Shown one piece after another: positions 7,708-14,502 of a DNA stretch of 33,653 nucleotides. Under the pieces are notes generated by a model. It was not told the DNA's origin, did no database searches, and worked only from the letters and a program-made list of their open reading frames with translations. Position numbers and translations under genes: made by a program. Positions within the stretch are counted from its first letter, which is position 1, and every line of letters begins with the position of its first letter. The stretch covers positions 1-33,653 of the forward strand of contig JAAZBB010000030.1 of the NCBI GenBank assembly GCA_012514035.1. Reading direction: 5' to 3'. This DNA is from Lentisphaerota bacterium (GTDB taxonomy: Bacteria; Verrucomicrobiota; Kiritimatiellia; CAIQIC01; Lenti-01).

Positions 7708-8580
7708 TTAGGCCGGCGGCGTGAACCGCGCAATCTGCTCGTTGGCAAGCAGCTTGCGGTACTGCCGCCAGCCGCGGAAATTGCCGTGCTGGGCGGGGTT
7801 CTGCCACGAAACGGGGTCGGCGGGGTTGCAGAGGCGGTCGGGCGTAGCCTGGTGTTCCATCGGCGAGGCATGGAGGGGGCGCGGCGGCCCATTGGGATCG
7901 CCCGCGAGCTTGGTGAAGGTATCGAGGTCTTTGGCGACATTGGGTGCGGTGCCGTCGTGGTTGAGATAGGAGACGCGCGCGCAGCGGGCGGCCGAGCAGC
8001 GGCGGGCGACGTCAAGGCCGAGGGAATTTGCTTCGTCGGCGGAAACGTATGGCAGATGCCACTGACCGGGCTCCAGATGGCGGGGGGCGCTGGATTGCAG
8101 GGCCGCGTACATCTGCCGGGCCAATTCCTGGATTTCCGGCTGCGCATCGGGATGCCAGCGCACGCCGAAGAAATTGTCGAACGAGGTGGCCGAGACGAGC
8201 ACGGAGATGGACGTGAACCATTCCAGCGGGCGGTTGGCCCACTGCTTGTGCAGGCCCAGCTCGGCGAGCTCGGCGACGCCTTCGATGCAGGCGTCGGCCA
8301 TGCGGTCCCAGATGGCCTTGGCCTTGGCGCCCTGCTCATCCGAAAGCTTGCCGCCGGCCTGCATGCCGGGGATGTTGGCGCCCCACCAGAGGGGATATTC
8401 GCGCTCCAGCGCGCGCAGGCGCTTCGAGGGCACGGCGCGCGAGCTGCTGGCGTTGCGTGAAAACAGGCGGTGCGTCATGAATTCCGCGTGGATCCAGCGG
8501 GGATATTTCAGGGACAGCGTGGAGAGCCGGATGCCCTGCGGCGAAACGCTGTCGGCGACGACTTTGGTTTCGATGCTCAT
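7708..8580 (-). CDS. thyX: FAD-dependent thymidylate synthase-like protein (ThyX family, divergent)
   Basis: 290 residues from ATG at 8580 (weak GCAGGGC upstream). It would methylate dUMP to dTMP using methylene-THF, NADPH and FAD. The ThyX signature RHRxxSxNxxSxR is present as THRLFSRNASSSR (residues 36-48), with Thr in place of the first Arg; an N-terminal HAEFMTHRLFSRN context and a C-terminal FRGWRQYRKLL helix support the fold. The middle of the protein (residues 90-240, with WHLPYVSADE and CARVSYLNHDGT) is as in long ThyX relatives. The first-Arg substitution and length make it a divergent member, so activity should be treated as probable rather than certain. It is upstream of the class II reductase, which supplies the deoxynucleotides. 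Confidence 0.85.
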   Translation of the reverse strand: MSIETKVVADSVSPQGIRLSTLSLKYPRWIHAEFMTHRLFSRNASSSRAVPSKRLRALEREYPLWWGANIPGMQAGGKLSDEQGAKAKAIWDRMADACIEGVAELAELGLHKQWANRPLEWFTSISVLVSATSFDNFFGVRWHPDAQPEIQELARQMYAALQSSAPRHLEPGQWHLPYVSADEANSLGLDVARRCSAARCARVSYLNHDGTAPNVAKDLDTFTKLAGDPNGPPRPLHASPMEHQATPDRLCNPADPVSWQNPAQHGNFRGWRQYRKLLANEQIARFTPPA

Positions 8581-8653
8581 GCCCTGCGGTTTTAGCCTAT
8601 CGCGGGCTCCGGGGAAAGCCCTTTTGCCGGCCGGATTCACCCACGTCTGTCCA

Positions 8654-8675
8654 TGGGGTCAGGCCTTGACATTTG
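8654..8675 (+). repeat. Left terminal inverted repeat of the transposase element
   Basis: 22 nt beginning TGGGGTCAGGCCTTGACA; includes the -35 hexamer TTGACA at 8666-8671. Confidence 0.85.
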
Positions 8676-8693
8676 TCGTTAATCGTCTATAGC
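8666..8693 (+). promoter_or_regulatory. Sigma70-type promoter of the transposase, giving a near-leaderless mRNA
   Basis: Consensus -35 TTGACA (8666-8671), 16-bp spacer, -10 TATAGC (8688-8693). Transcription would start at about 8700-8701, at the ATG at 8702. There is no Shine-Dalgarno sequence between the -10 and the ATG, which fits a leaderless message. Confidence 0.6.
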
Positions 8694-8701
8694 AACCCAT
8701 C

Positions 8702-9724
8702 ATGGCGAGGATGCTGAGATGTCAGTTTGAAGGCGCGATCTATCACGTGATGTCACGGGGAGTCAACCGATGCCGAATATTCACGTGCGATGCGGATCGG
8801 CTCACATTCCTGAACAAACTTCGGGAGAGCGTGGAAACTCACGATATCAAGCTCTATGCCTACGTTCTCATGCCGAATCACTACCACCTCCTGCTGATGA
8901 CGCCGTTGGGGAACCTCAGCCGTTTTATGCATCAGTTTGGGACCTCCTACACCGCCTACTTCAATGTGCGACATCGACGATGTGGCGCGCTGTTCGGCGG
9001 CCGGTTCAAGGCTCTCTTGGTGGAAGGTGACGCATATCTATTGAAGCTGGTGCGCTATCTCCACCTGAATCCCGTTCAAACCAAAGCCATGAAGGAAGCC
9101 AATCCTTCAGAGCGTCTGGATGTTCTGGAGAAATACCAATGGAGTTCACACCGGTCATACGGCGGATGGGAAAGACGTCTCGAATGGATATCGTATGCTC
9201 CCTTGCAAGGTTTGCTGAGCGAACGAATGGGAACAAAAAATCTGCCGGCGGCCTATCGTCGGTACGTGCAGACAGGACTCGCCCGCAATGATCAGGACTT
9301 GGAAAAGGCTCTGAAACGATCCAGCAAGGCCGTGGGAAGCGAAGCGTTCTGCCGGGACATGGAACAACAATATCAACGGCTCGCTGATGAGTATGGCCGT
9401 GGGCCGGATGTTGCTATGCGCCGCATTGAACAGGGAATCCATCCCGACCGGATTCTCCGGGCCGCAGCGCAATCATATGGGCTCGATGCATTGAGTGACT
9501 GGCAGAAGCAAAAAGGCAACCGCGAAGCACGTGATGCCTTGATTTGGTTGTGGACAACGGAAAGCGGACTGATGGGAAGGGATATCGGACGCCGGTTGGG
9601 CCATAAGGACGGCGCGGTGGTGTCCCGCCGACTTCGACTCCTTCGCTCCCAACAGGGAGAGAATCTCGGATTGTGGAAGAACTGCCGAAGGATCAGGCAG
9701 GAGTTGTCAAACGTCAAGGCCTGA
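8702..9724 (+). CDS. REP-associated tyrosine transposase (Y1_Tnp / RayT family)
   Basis: 340 residues. The HUH motif is MPNHYHLLL (His60, His62), and the catalytic tyrosine is in SYTAYFN (Tyr83 or Tyr86). The conserved GRFKALLVEGDAYLLKLVRY block and HLNPVQT follow. The C-terminal third, with REARDALIWLWTTESGL and IGRRLGHKDGAVVSRRLRLL, looks like a DnaA-type helix-turn-helix, seen in the longer members of the family. Such proteins nick and rejoin single-stranded DNA at palindromic REP-like ends. The gene is intact, without frameshift. Its last codons are formed by the right inverted repeat, and it overlaps the convergent hydrolase gene by 11 nt. Confidence 0.92.
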   Translation: MARMLRCQFEGAIYHVMSRGVNRCRIFTCDADRLTFLNKLRESVETHDIKLYAYVLMPNHYHLLLMTPLGNLSRFMHQFGTSYTAYFNVRHRRCGALFGGRFKALLVEGDAYLLKLVRYLHLNPVQTKAMKEANPSERLDVLEKYQWSSHRSYGGWERRLEWISYAPLQGLLSERMGTKNLPAAYRRYVQTGLARNDQDLEKALKRSSKAVGSEAFCRDMEQQYQRLADEYGRGPDVAMRRIEQGIHPDRILRAAAQSYGLDALSDWQKQKGNREARDALIWLWTTESGLMGRDIGRRLGHKDGAVVSRRLRLLRSQQGENLGLWKNCRRIRQELSNVKA

Positions 9725-9729
9725 CCCCA
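9708..9729 (-). repeat. Right terminal inverted repeat of the transposase element
   Basis: 22 nt, inverted match to the left end. It contains the TGA stop of the transposase (9722-9724) on the plus strand and the TGA stop of the hydrolase (9716-9714) on the minus strand. Confidence 0.85.
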
Positions 9730-12281
9730 AGGGGCCGGGTGAGACCTTGGCGGAGGGCGGGAAGGGTTTCGTCGCGCAGGGTGCCGGAGAGGTCGAAGAG
9801 CATGAAGCCGGGGCAGCCGGCTTGGCGCAGCAGCGCGATCTGGCGGGCGACGTCGGCAGGGTCGAGGCGGGATTCGTCGGCGGTGACGCCGATACCGGGG
9901 AAGATGCGTCCGGCGGCGTTGGGCTGGGCGACCTGTTTGCGCACGAGCGCTGCAAACTCGGCAGAGGATTCAGTGTAGTTCATGGGGGTGAGGAAGTCGA
10001 CAGTGCCGGCACGGAGCCAGTCGGGCCAGTATTGGGCGATGTTGCCGCCGTCGGGCTGGATGGCGCCGAAGACGGCCGCGGAAAGTTTCAGTTTGGGATT
10101 TGCCTTGCGCAGGGTCGTGCGAATATCCCGGACCAGAGTGGTGATGTCGGTCGTGCGCCACCGTCGGAATTCGCCGTGGCGCTTGCCGCCGGCCGTGACC
10201 TCGGCGGGCCAGCGCCTGCATTTCTTTTTTGTCGCGGTTTCAAAACGCAGGCGCGTGGCGGAGGAATAGCAGCTCAGGGAATCGGGCAGGCGGATGTAGT
10301 CGAGGTGAATGCCGTCAAGTGCCGGATAGGTTGTGGCCATCTCATCCACGACAGCCAAAATCAGGGCACGGTTGGAGGGATGATGGGGGCTGAGCCATGG
10401 GCGGGTGGCGCCGGCGGCGGTCACTTGCAGGCGGCCTTCTTTTTTCATGCGTTCGACGAACTCGGGCGGCGCGCCGTCGAGTTTGCCCAGCACCATCCAG
10501 ACGTGGTATTCGAGGCCCTTGGCATGGGCGGCGGCGAGGCCGGCGGCGATTTGGTCGCCGTAGAGCCGCAGGGTGTTGGAGGCGGGCAGGAACTTGGAGG
10601 GGTAGTGCGCGCAGCCGCCCCAGACGGTATTGGCGAAGACGGCGGTGACGCCATTGACGGCGAGCAGTTCGGCGGTGAAGGCCCAGTCGCCGGGAACGAA
10701 CCCGGTCCCGTCGTGGTCCCAGACGCCGACGAATTCGCCGGGGCGAGGGAGTTGGATGTCGGCGTCGGCGCACAGAATCAACTGCCGTTGGCGGCGGGCC
10801 AGAACAAGAGCTTCCTGGGGACGCCCCCCGGCCAGGGCGGCAGGAATCTGATCCGTCAGGCTGGCGGCTTCATCGAGCATGGCCTGGGTACGCCCGGGGG
10901 CCGCGGAGGCTGACCGCTGGCGTCCGATTTCAGCGAGGGCGTGTTGAACGCTGCTGAAGTCATTGACGCGGCCGGCATTTTGCGCGGCGCGCACGGCGGC
11001 CGACGTCCAGATGGCGGGGTCAAGATAGGCGCAGAGGGAGACAAGCATTTCCATCTTGGACTGCTGGTCGTCGCTCTTGAGAATATGCGACATCCAGAAG
11101 CCGTGCGGCGAGACAACCAGGGCGGGTTCGGGTTGACGTACGTCGCGCGCATTGTGCCAGTAGGCGATGGTCTGCGCCCCGGGGCTGGCGGGATAAGCGG
11201 GCATCAGACTGGTGGAATTCTGCCAGATGCGCGGCGGCACGAGCCACGTCCCGGGATCGGCGTACACGATGGAGCGCCAGCGGTCGGGGCGTTCCGCCTG
11301 GAGATAGGCTCCGAGCTTGAATCCCATCGAGGCCGCGAGTGCCGGGGACGCGCCGTAAAACACGCCGAGCTTGCCACCGCGCGCAAGAAACGCCTGCAGC
11401 GCCTTGAGCTGGGCGGGCGTGGGCGTGGGGTTGTAGGGCAGCAGGGCGGCCCGGGCTTTGGCCAAAACGCCCTTGGGCAGGTCGTCGTCTGTCACGACAG
11501 AATGGCCGATGCCGGCCTCCACAAGGAGCCGGCTGACGCGGTTGGCGGTCTGCTCGGCCACGGTGCGCGCGCCGGCATCCGGACAGGAGGAGGTGCCGCG
11601 CACGACGACAAGCGCCGCGCCCTCGATGGTGGCGAGGCGGTGCAGGACCATGGTGGTGTCCAGGGCTTCCCCCTTCCACGGCGAAAGGCGGACGCCGTCG
11701 ATTTGCTGCCACCCGGCGGGCGTGCCTTCGGCAGAGAATTCAGACTTGCTGAACACCAGGGTCTGCGGGCCGGCGCCGGGCATGGGCTTGCTGGCCGTGT
11801 ACCAGCCCGGCCCGCTCTTGAAGTAAATGCCGAATTGGCGGATGGCCTCGGGGCGGGGACAGGCCAGGTCGATTTCGAATGCGGTGGCGCCGGAAAGATC
11901 GAGGGCCGTCGGTTTGTCCCAAGCGGCCCGGTCGAGGTTTTTCGAAAAGGGCAGGGGGAAGCCGATGCCGTCCGTGGCGGAGACGGGCGCGGGCGCCTTC
12001 AGGAACGGGACCCAGGCGGTGACCGTGGCCGGGGCGAAGGATTCGATGACGCGCGCAAATGCGGAGCCGGCAAGGAACAAGACGAGAAGAAGGGGAAAAT
12101 GGAAAAAAATTGATTGATAGGACCGATCCCTTTTCAGCGGATTTCCATACCGTGGGAAAAAAAGCCGATTTTTTCCACACAATGGAATCCGGCGGCGGCC
12201 GAACCGCCATGTGGAATCATTCAACGGGGTGGGGCGGCGCGATCCCTGAACCCTGAACTCTGACCCCTGCCCTCTAGACAT
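9714..12281 (-). CDS. Secreted GHL10/DUF187-type glycoside hydrolase-like protein
   Basis: 855 residues if read from the ATG at 12281, which overlaps the epimerase stop (ATGTCTAG). The first 50 or so residues are translated repeat DNA (a heptad array, then a palindromic repeat), and a signal peptide-like stretch (FFHFPLLLVLFLAGSAFA) only follows, so the true start is probably internal, for example the CTG at 12137, with no clear ribosome-binding site. Residues about 60-200 look like a beta-sandwich, 200-400 contain a flavodoxin-like segment (ARAALLPYNPTPTPAQLKALQ), and 500-840 carry the TIM-barrel hallmarks of family 10-like hydrolases: GVTAVFANTVWGG, YHVWMVLGK, GIHLDYIRLP and DFLTPMNYTES. 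It probably cleaves polysaccharides outside the cytoplasm. The last five residues come from the transposon end. Confidence 0.78.
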   Translation of the reverse strand: MSRGQGSEFRVQGSRRPTPLNDSTWRFGRRRIPLCGKNRLFFPRYGNPLKRDRSYQSIFFHFPLLLVLFLAGSAFARVIESFAPATVTAWVPFLKAPAPVSATDGIGFPLPFSKNLDRAAWDKPTALDLSGATAFEIDLACPRPEAIRQFGIYFKSGPGWYTASKPMPGAGPQTLVFSKSEFSAEGTPAGWQQIDGVRLSPWKGEALDTTMVLHRLATIEGAALVVVRGTSSCPDAGARTVAEQTANRVSRLLVEAGIGHSVVTDDDLPKGVLAKARAALLPYNPTPTPAQLKALQAFLARGGKLGVFYGASPALAASMGFKLGAYLQAERPDRWRSIVYADPGTWLVPPRIWQNSTSLMPAYPASPGAQTIAYWHNARDVRQPEPALVVSPHGFWMSHILKSDDQQSKMEMLVSLCAYLDPAIWTSAAVRAAQNAGRVNDFSSVQHALAEIGRQRSASAAPGRTQAMLDEAASLTDQIPAALAGGRPQEALVLARRQRQLILCADADIQLPRPGEFVGVWDHDGTGFVPGDWAFTAELLAVNGVTAVFANTVWGGCAHYPSKFLPASNTLRLYGDQIAAGLAAAHAKGLEYHVWMVLGKLDGAPPEFVERMKKEGRLQVTAAGATRPWLSPHHPSNRALILAVVDEMATTYPALDGIHLDYIRLPDSLSCYSSATRLRFETATKKKCRRWPAEVTAGGKRHGEFRRWRTTDITTLVRDIRTTLRKANPKLKLSAAVFGAIQPDGGNIAQYWPDWLRAGTVDFLTPMNYTESSAEFAALVRKQVAQPNAAGRIFPGIGVTADESRLDPADVARQIALLRQAGCPGFMLFDLSGTLRDETLPALRQGLTRPLGVRP
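12141..12193 (+). repeat. Palindromic intergenic repeat, copy A
   Basis: Two inverted units: TTTCCATACCGTGGGAAA and, on the other side of a short spacer, a 25-nt segment (12169-12193) identical in reverse complement to 28918-28942. It lies in the 5' region of the glycoside hydrolase gene. Confidence 0.75.
12241..12274 (-). repeat. Heptad array of the GRGKTCA type after the epimerase stop
   Basis: Read on the minus strand: GAGGGCA, GGGGTCA, GAGTTCA, GGGTTCA, then GGGATC, all in strict 7-bp register. It begins within the TAG stop codon of the epimerase gene, the same relation as the array at 1132-1162 has to the DUF1116 gene. Confidence 0.8.
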
Positions 12282-13215
12282 TCGCGTGCTGGTTGCGGCG
12301 GATGATCTGGTAGCCTTTGATGAGCTCGGCGATGGCCCGCTGGATAGAAACCTGCGGTTTATAGCCGGTGGCTTCGATCTTGGCGTTGCTCACGATATAA
12401 TTGCGCTGGTCGGGGTCCTGGCCGACCGGGGCTTCCAGGATGGTGAAGTCGGGGACCTGTTTTCGGATTTCGTGGCACAGCTCCATCTTGGAAAGATTGG
12501 CGTCGGAGAGGCCGACGTTGTAGGCCTGGCCTTTCATGGTGTCGAAGTGGTCGAAGGCGTGGAGGAACGCGCGGGCGACGTCGCGGACGTGGATGTAGTT
12601 GCGCTTGAAATGGGCTTCGAAGAGGACAATGAAGCGGTCGGTGACGGCGCGGTAGGTGAAGTCGTTGACGAGCAGGTCGAGGCGCATACGGGGGCTGACG
12701 CCGCAGACGGTGGCGAGGCGCAGGGAGACCGCACCGGCGGCAAGCAGGGCCTGTTCGAGTTCGACCTTGAGGACGCCGTAGAGGGAAATGGGTTTCATGG
12801 GCGTTTCTTCGGTGCAGAAGACGCCGGCCTGGCCAACACCATAGCCGGAGTTGGTCGTGGGCGAGATGAAGCGCTGGGACTTCGAAGCGTTTTTCAGCAG
12901 CATGAGGATGGCGTCGAGATTGATAGAACGCGCCTCGATGGGTCTCTGGGCGCAGAGGGGTGCGCCGACGAGGCAGGCCAGCGGCATGATCACGTCGGCC
13001 TTCTTCAGCAGCGGCAGCATGAGGCGTTCGTCGCGGGCGTCGCCGCGGACGATGGAAAGGTTTTCATTGGCGCAGCAGTCGAGCAGCGAGGTCTGGCCGT
13101 ACATAAAGTTGTCGACGACGGTGACGGGGCAGCCGCGGGCGAGGAGGGCCGGAACGAGGATGGAGCCGAGATAGCCGGCGCCGCCGGTGACGAGGATGCG
13201 GGGGGAGGTGTTCAT
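12274..13215 (-). CDS. NAD-dependent epimerase/dehydratase (extended SDR family)
   Basis: 313 residues from the ATG at 13215; a longer reading to 13254 has no better start signal. The Rossmann NAD-binding motif is TGGAGYLGS (10-18), with Asp35 (VVDNF) to hold the adenosine ribose. The catalytic Tyr146-x-x-x-Lys150 is in SLYGVLK and the preceding SPTTNSGYG supplies the Ser/Thr. The RNYIHVRDVARAFLHAF segment is typical of UDP-glucose/GDP-mannose-type epimerases. It acts on nucleotide sugars in the cytoplasm for surface polysaccharide or glycoprotein synthesis; the substrate is not evident. Neighbours are a membrane protein upstream and the hydrolase downstream, with possible overlap ATGTCTAG. 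The gene is bounded on both sides by heptad arrays. Confidence 0.88.
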   Translation of the reverse strand: MNTSPRILVTGGAGYLGSILVPALLARGCPVTVVDNFMYGQTSLLDCCANENLSIVRGDARDERLMLPLLKKADVIMPLACLVGAPLCAQRPIEARSINLDAILMLLKNASKSQRFISPTTNSGYGVGQAGVFCTEETPMKPISLYGVLKVELEQALLAAGAVSLRLATVCGVSPRMRLDLLVNDFTYRAVTDRFIVLFEAHFKRNYIHVRDVARAFLHAFDHFDTMKGQAYNVGLSDANLSKMELCHEIRKQVPDFTILEAPVGQDPDQRNYIVSNAKIEATGYKPQVSIQRAIAELIKGYQIIRRNQHANV

Positions 13216-13262
13216 GATGGGGCGAACCCTAGCCGATTGGGGGAGGGGGAGCAAGCGGAAGA

Positions 13263-13333
13263 GGGTTCAGGATTCTGGGTTCAGGAAAGGAAGATCCGAT
13301 CCGGCTGACCCCTGACCCCTGGCCCCTGAACCC
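13263..13333. repeat. Inverted pair of heptad arrays with a 15-bp centre
   Basis: Plus-oriented units GGGTTCA, GGATTCT, GGGTTCA, GGAAAGG occupy 13263-13290. Minus-oriented units GGGTTCA, GGGGCCA, GGGGTCA, GGGGTCA occupy 13333-13306. Only 13291-13305 lies between them. It looks like the ends of the 652-1162 cassette brought together without the gene. The membrane protein gene reads into it and ends at 13267. Confidence 0.75.
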
Positions 13334-14445
13334 TGCCGGCAAATCAGGCCGGTCCAGGCCAGCCAGAAGCAGGCGCAAACGGGTCCGAAGGGGAGATAGC
13401 CGGCATAGCCGACAGCGGGCATGGCAAACAGGTGGAAGCGATTGACGTAGGGAACGGCGTAGGCCCAGCGCGGAGAGCTGAAAGCGTTCCACAACTCCCA
13501 GAAGAAGCCGCAGAGCAGCGCGGCAAGGGCGAGGGACATGACGGGTGTCCAGTTGCCGTTCTTGATCGGATGGAAGGGGGTGCGGCTGCCCGCGAGCTCG
13601 AGGGACCCGGCGAGGAGGGCGAGAGGGGCGATCCACGTGGCCCAGAAAAGCGGATCGGGAAAACGCGGGATCAGGGGGAGCAGCGCAATCCCGAGCGCGA
13701 TGAACAGCACGGCGGTGCGGGGCAGGTGGAGGGGCGGGCCGTGGGACCAGCGGTGGCGCAGGGCCGGAAAGGTCATCAGCAGGGAATGGATTTGGGCAAT
13801 GGCGGGCAGGACGGTGGAAAAGCAGAGCGAGGAGTAGATGAGATAGTGGAGGGGGCCGAAGTCCAGCCGGTCGGGATACCACCAGTTTTGCACGAAACGG
13901 TTGAGGAGCTCGAAGTACCACCACGAGAGGGCCGAGACCGGAAACATCAGCAGGAAGGCCGGGCGGCGGCGGGAGTAGAGGGAGTGACCGCAGCGGCGGA
14001 AGACCAGGCCGTCGAGGGTGAAGATAAATCCCAGCCACAACGGGAAGAAAGTGTGTTGTTCGGCGGGGCCGGGGAGGTCGAGGCGGGACCAGGCGAGGAT
14101 CCAGGAGAGCAACATGAGGATCAGGCCCAGTTTGCCGTGGAGGGGGAAGGGGATGGGGGCCGATGGCCAGGGCGGGGATACCGATTCACCCACGGGATAA
14201 ACCCGTGGGGGGCCGGACCCAGTGGGAACAGGGCGGGGGGCACTCAGCAGGATGCCGGCGGCGAGGAGACCCAGGACCGCGAACAGCCAAAAGACCGGGG
14301 CGAGGAATGGCGCATGGACCGGCGGGTGGATGACCAGGGGCGGGAAACGGAAAAAGTGCTCCGGAAAACCACACAAAGCTCCGCCGGCCAGCGGCAGGAC
14401 CCAGAGCAAGAGCAAAGCCGACAGAATGACCAGGCGGCTCTTCAT
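13267..14445 (-). CDS. Polytopic inner-membrane protein of unknown function
   Basis: 392 residues from ATG at 14445, with no clear Shine-Dalgarno site. About nine to ten hydrophobic segments can be seen, among them LVILSALLLLWVLPLAGGAL at the N-terminus, PVFWLFAVLGLLAAGILL, LGLILMLLSWILAW, LWLGFIFTLDGLVF, AFLLMFPVSALSWWYFELL, TAVLFIALGIALLPLI and VMSLALAALLCGFFWELW. Aromatic and Pro-rich patches (WWYFELLNRFVQNWWYPDR) are striking and partly repeated near the C-terminus (FFWELWNAFSS). I do not recognise the family. The final 24 residues (RQGSGARGQGSAG...) are translated heptad-repeat DNA, so the original C-terminus was probably nearer residue 368. It sits between the acyl-CoA ligase and the epimerase on the same strand. 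Confidence 0.75.
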   Translation of the reverse strand: MKSRLVILSALLLLWVLPLAGGALCGFPEHFFRFPPLVIHPPVHAPFLAPVFWLFAVLGLLAAGILLSAPRPVPTGSGPPRVYPVGESVSPPWPSAPIPFPLHGKLGLILMLLSWILAWSRLDLPGPAEQHTFFPLWLGFIFTLDGLVFRRCGHSLYSRRRPAFLLMFPVSALSWWYFELLNRFVQNWWYPDRLDFGPLHYLIYSSLCFSTVLPAIAQIHSLLMTFPALRHRWSHGPPLHLPRTAVLFIALGIALLPLIPRFPDPLFWATWIAPLALLAGSLELAGSRTPFHPIKNGNWTPVMSLALAALLCGFFWELWNAFSSPRWAYAVPYVNRFHLFAMPAVGYAGYLPFGPVCACFWLAWTGLICRQGSGARGQGSAGSDLPFLNPES

Positions 14446-14462
14446 GATGCCAGTCTACCACA

Positions 14463-14499
14463 GATCCGATGCCCCTGCGCCGCGGTGCAGGGGTGGATC
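14463..14499 (-). terminator. Hairpin downstream of the acyl-CoA ligase gene
   Basis: Inner stem CCCCTGC (14472-14478) with GCAGGGG (14487-14493), outer stem GATCC (14463-14467) with GGATC (14495-14499). It begins 4 nt after the ligase stop. It has no T-run, so termination efficiency is uncertain. Confidence 0.5.
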
Positions 14500-14502
14500 G
14501 GT

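Larger units (their letters stand above)
8654..9729 (+). mobile_element. REP-type tyrosine transposase element (IS200-like Y1) with 22-bp inverted ends
   Basis: The ends 8654-8675 and 9708-9729 are inverted repeats that differ at one position (TGGGGTCAGGCCTTGAC followed by ATTTG or GTTTG). They tightly enclose one transposase gene. No target duplication is visible at either side, as expected for HUH single-strand transposition. The left end carries a promoter; the right end carries the transposase stop and also the stop of the convergent glycoside hydrolase gene. Confidence 0.85.

Noticed and set aside
9714..9735. Glycoside hydrolase truncated by the transposon
   Set aside because: The last barrel strand (GFMLFDLS) and a following helix are present before the transposon end, so only a few terminal residues appear altered.
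13263..13333. CRISPR array
   Set aside because: Units are 7 bp, contiguous, without spacers, and there are no cas genes; the same applies to the period-9 arrays at 30605-31282.
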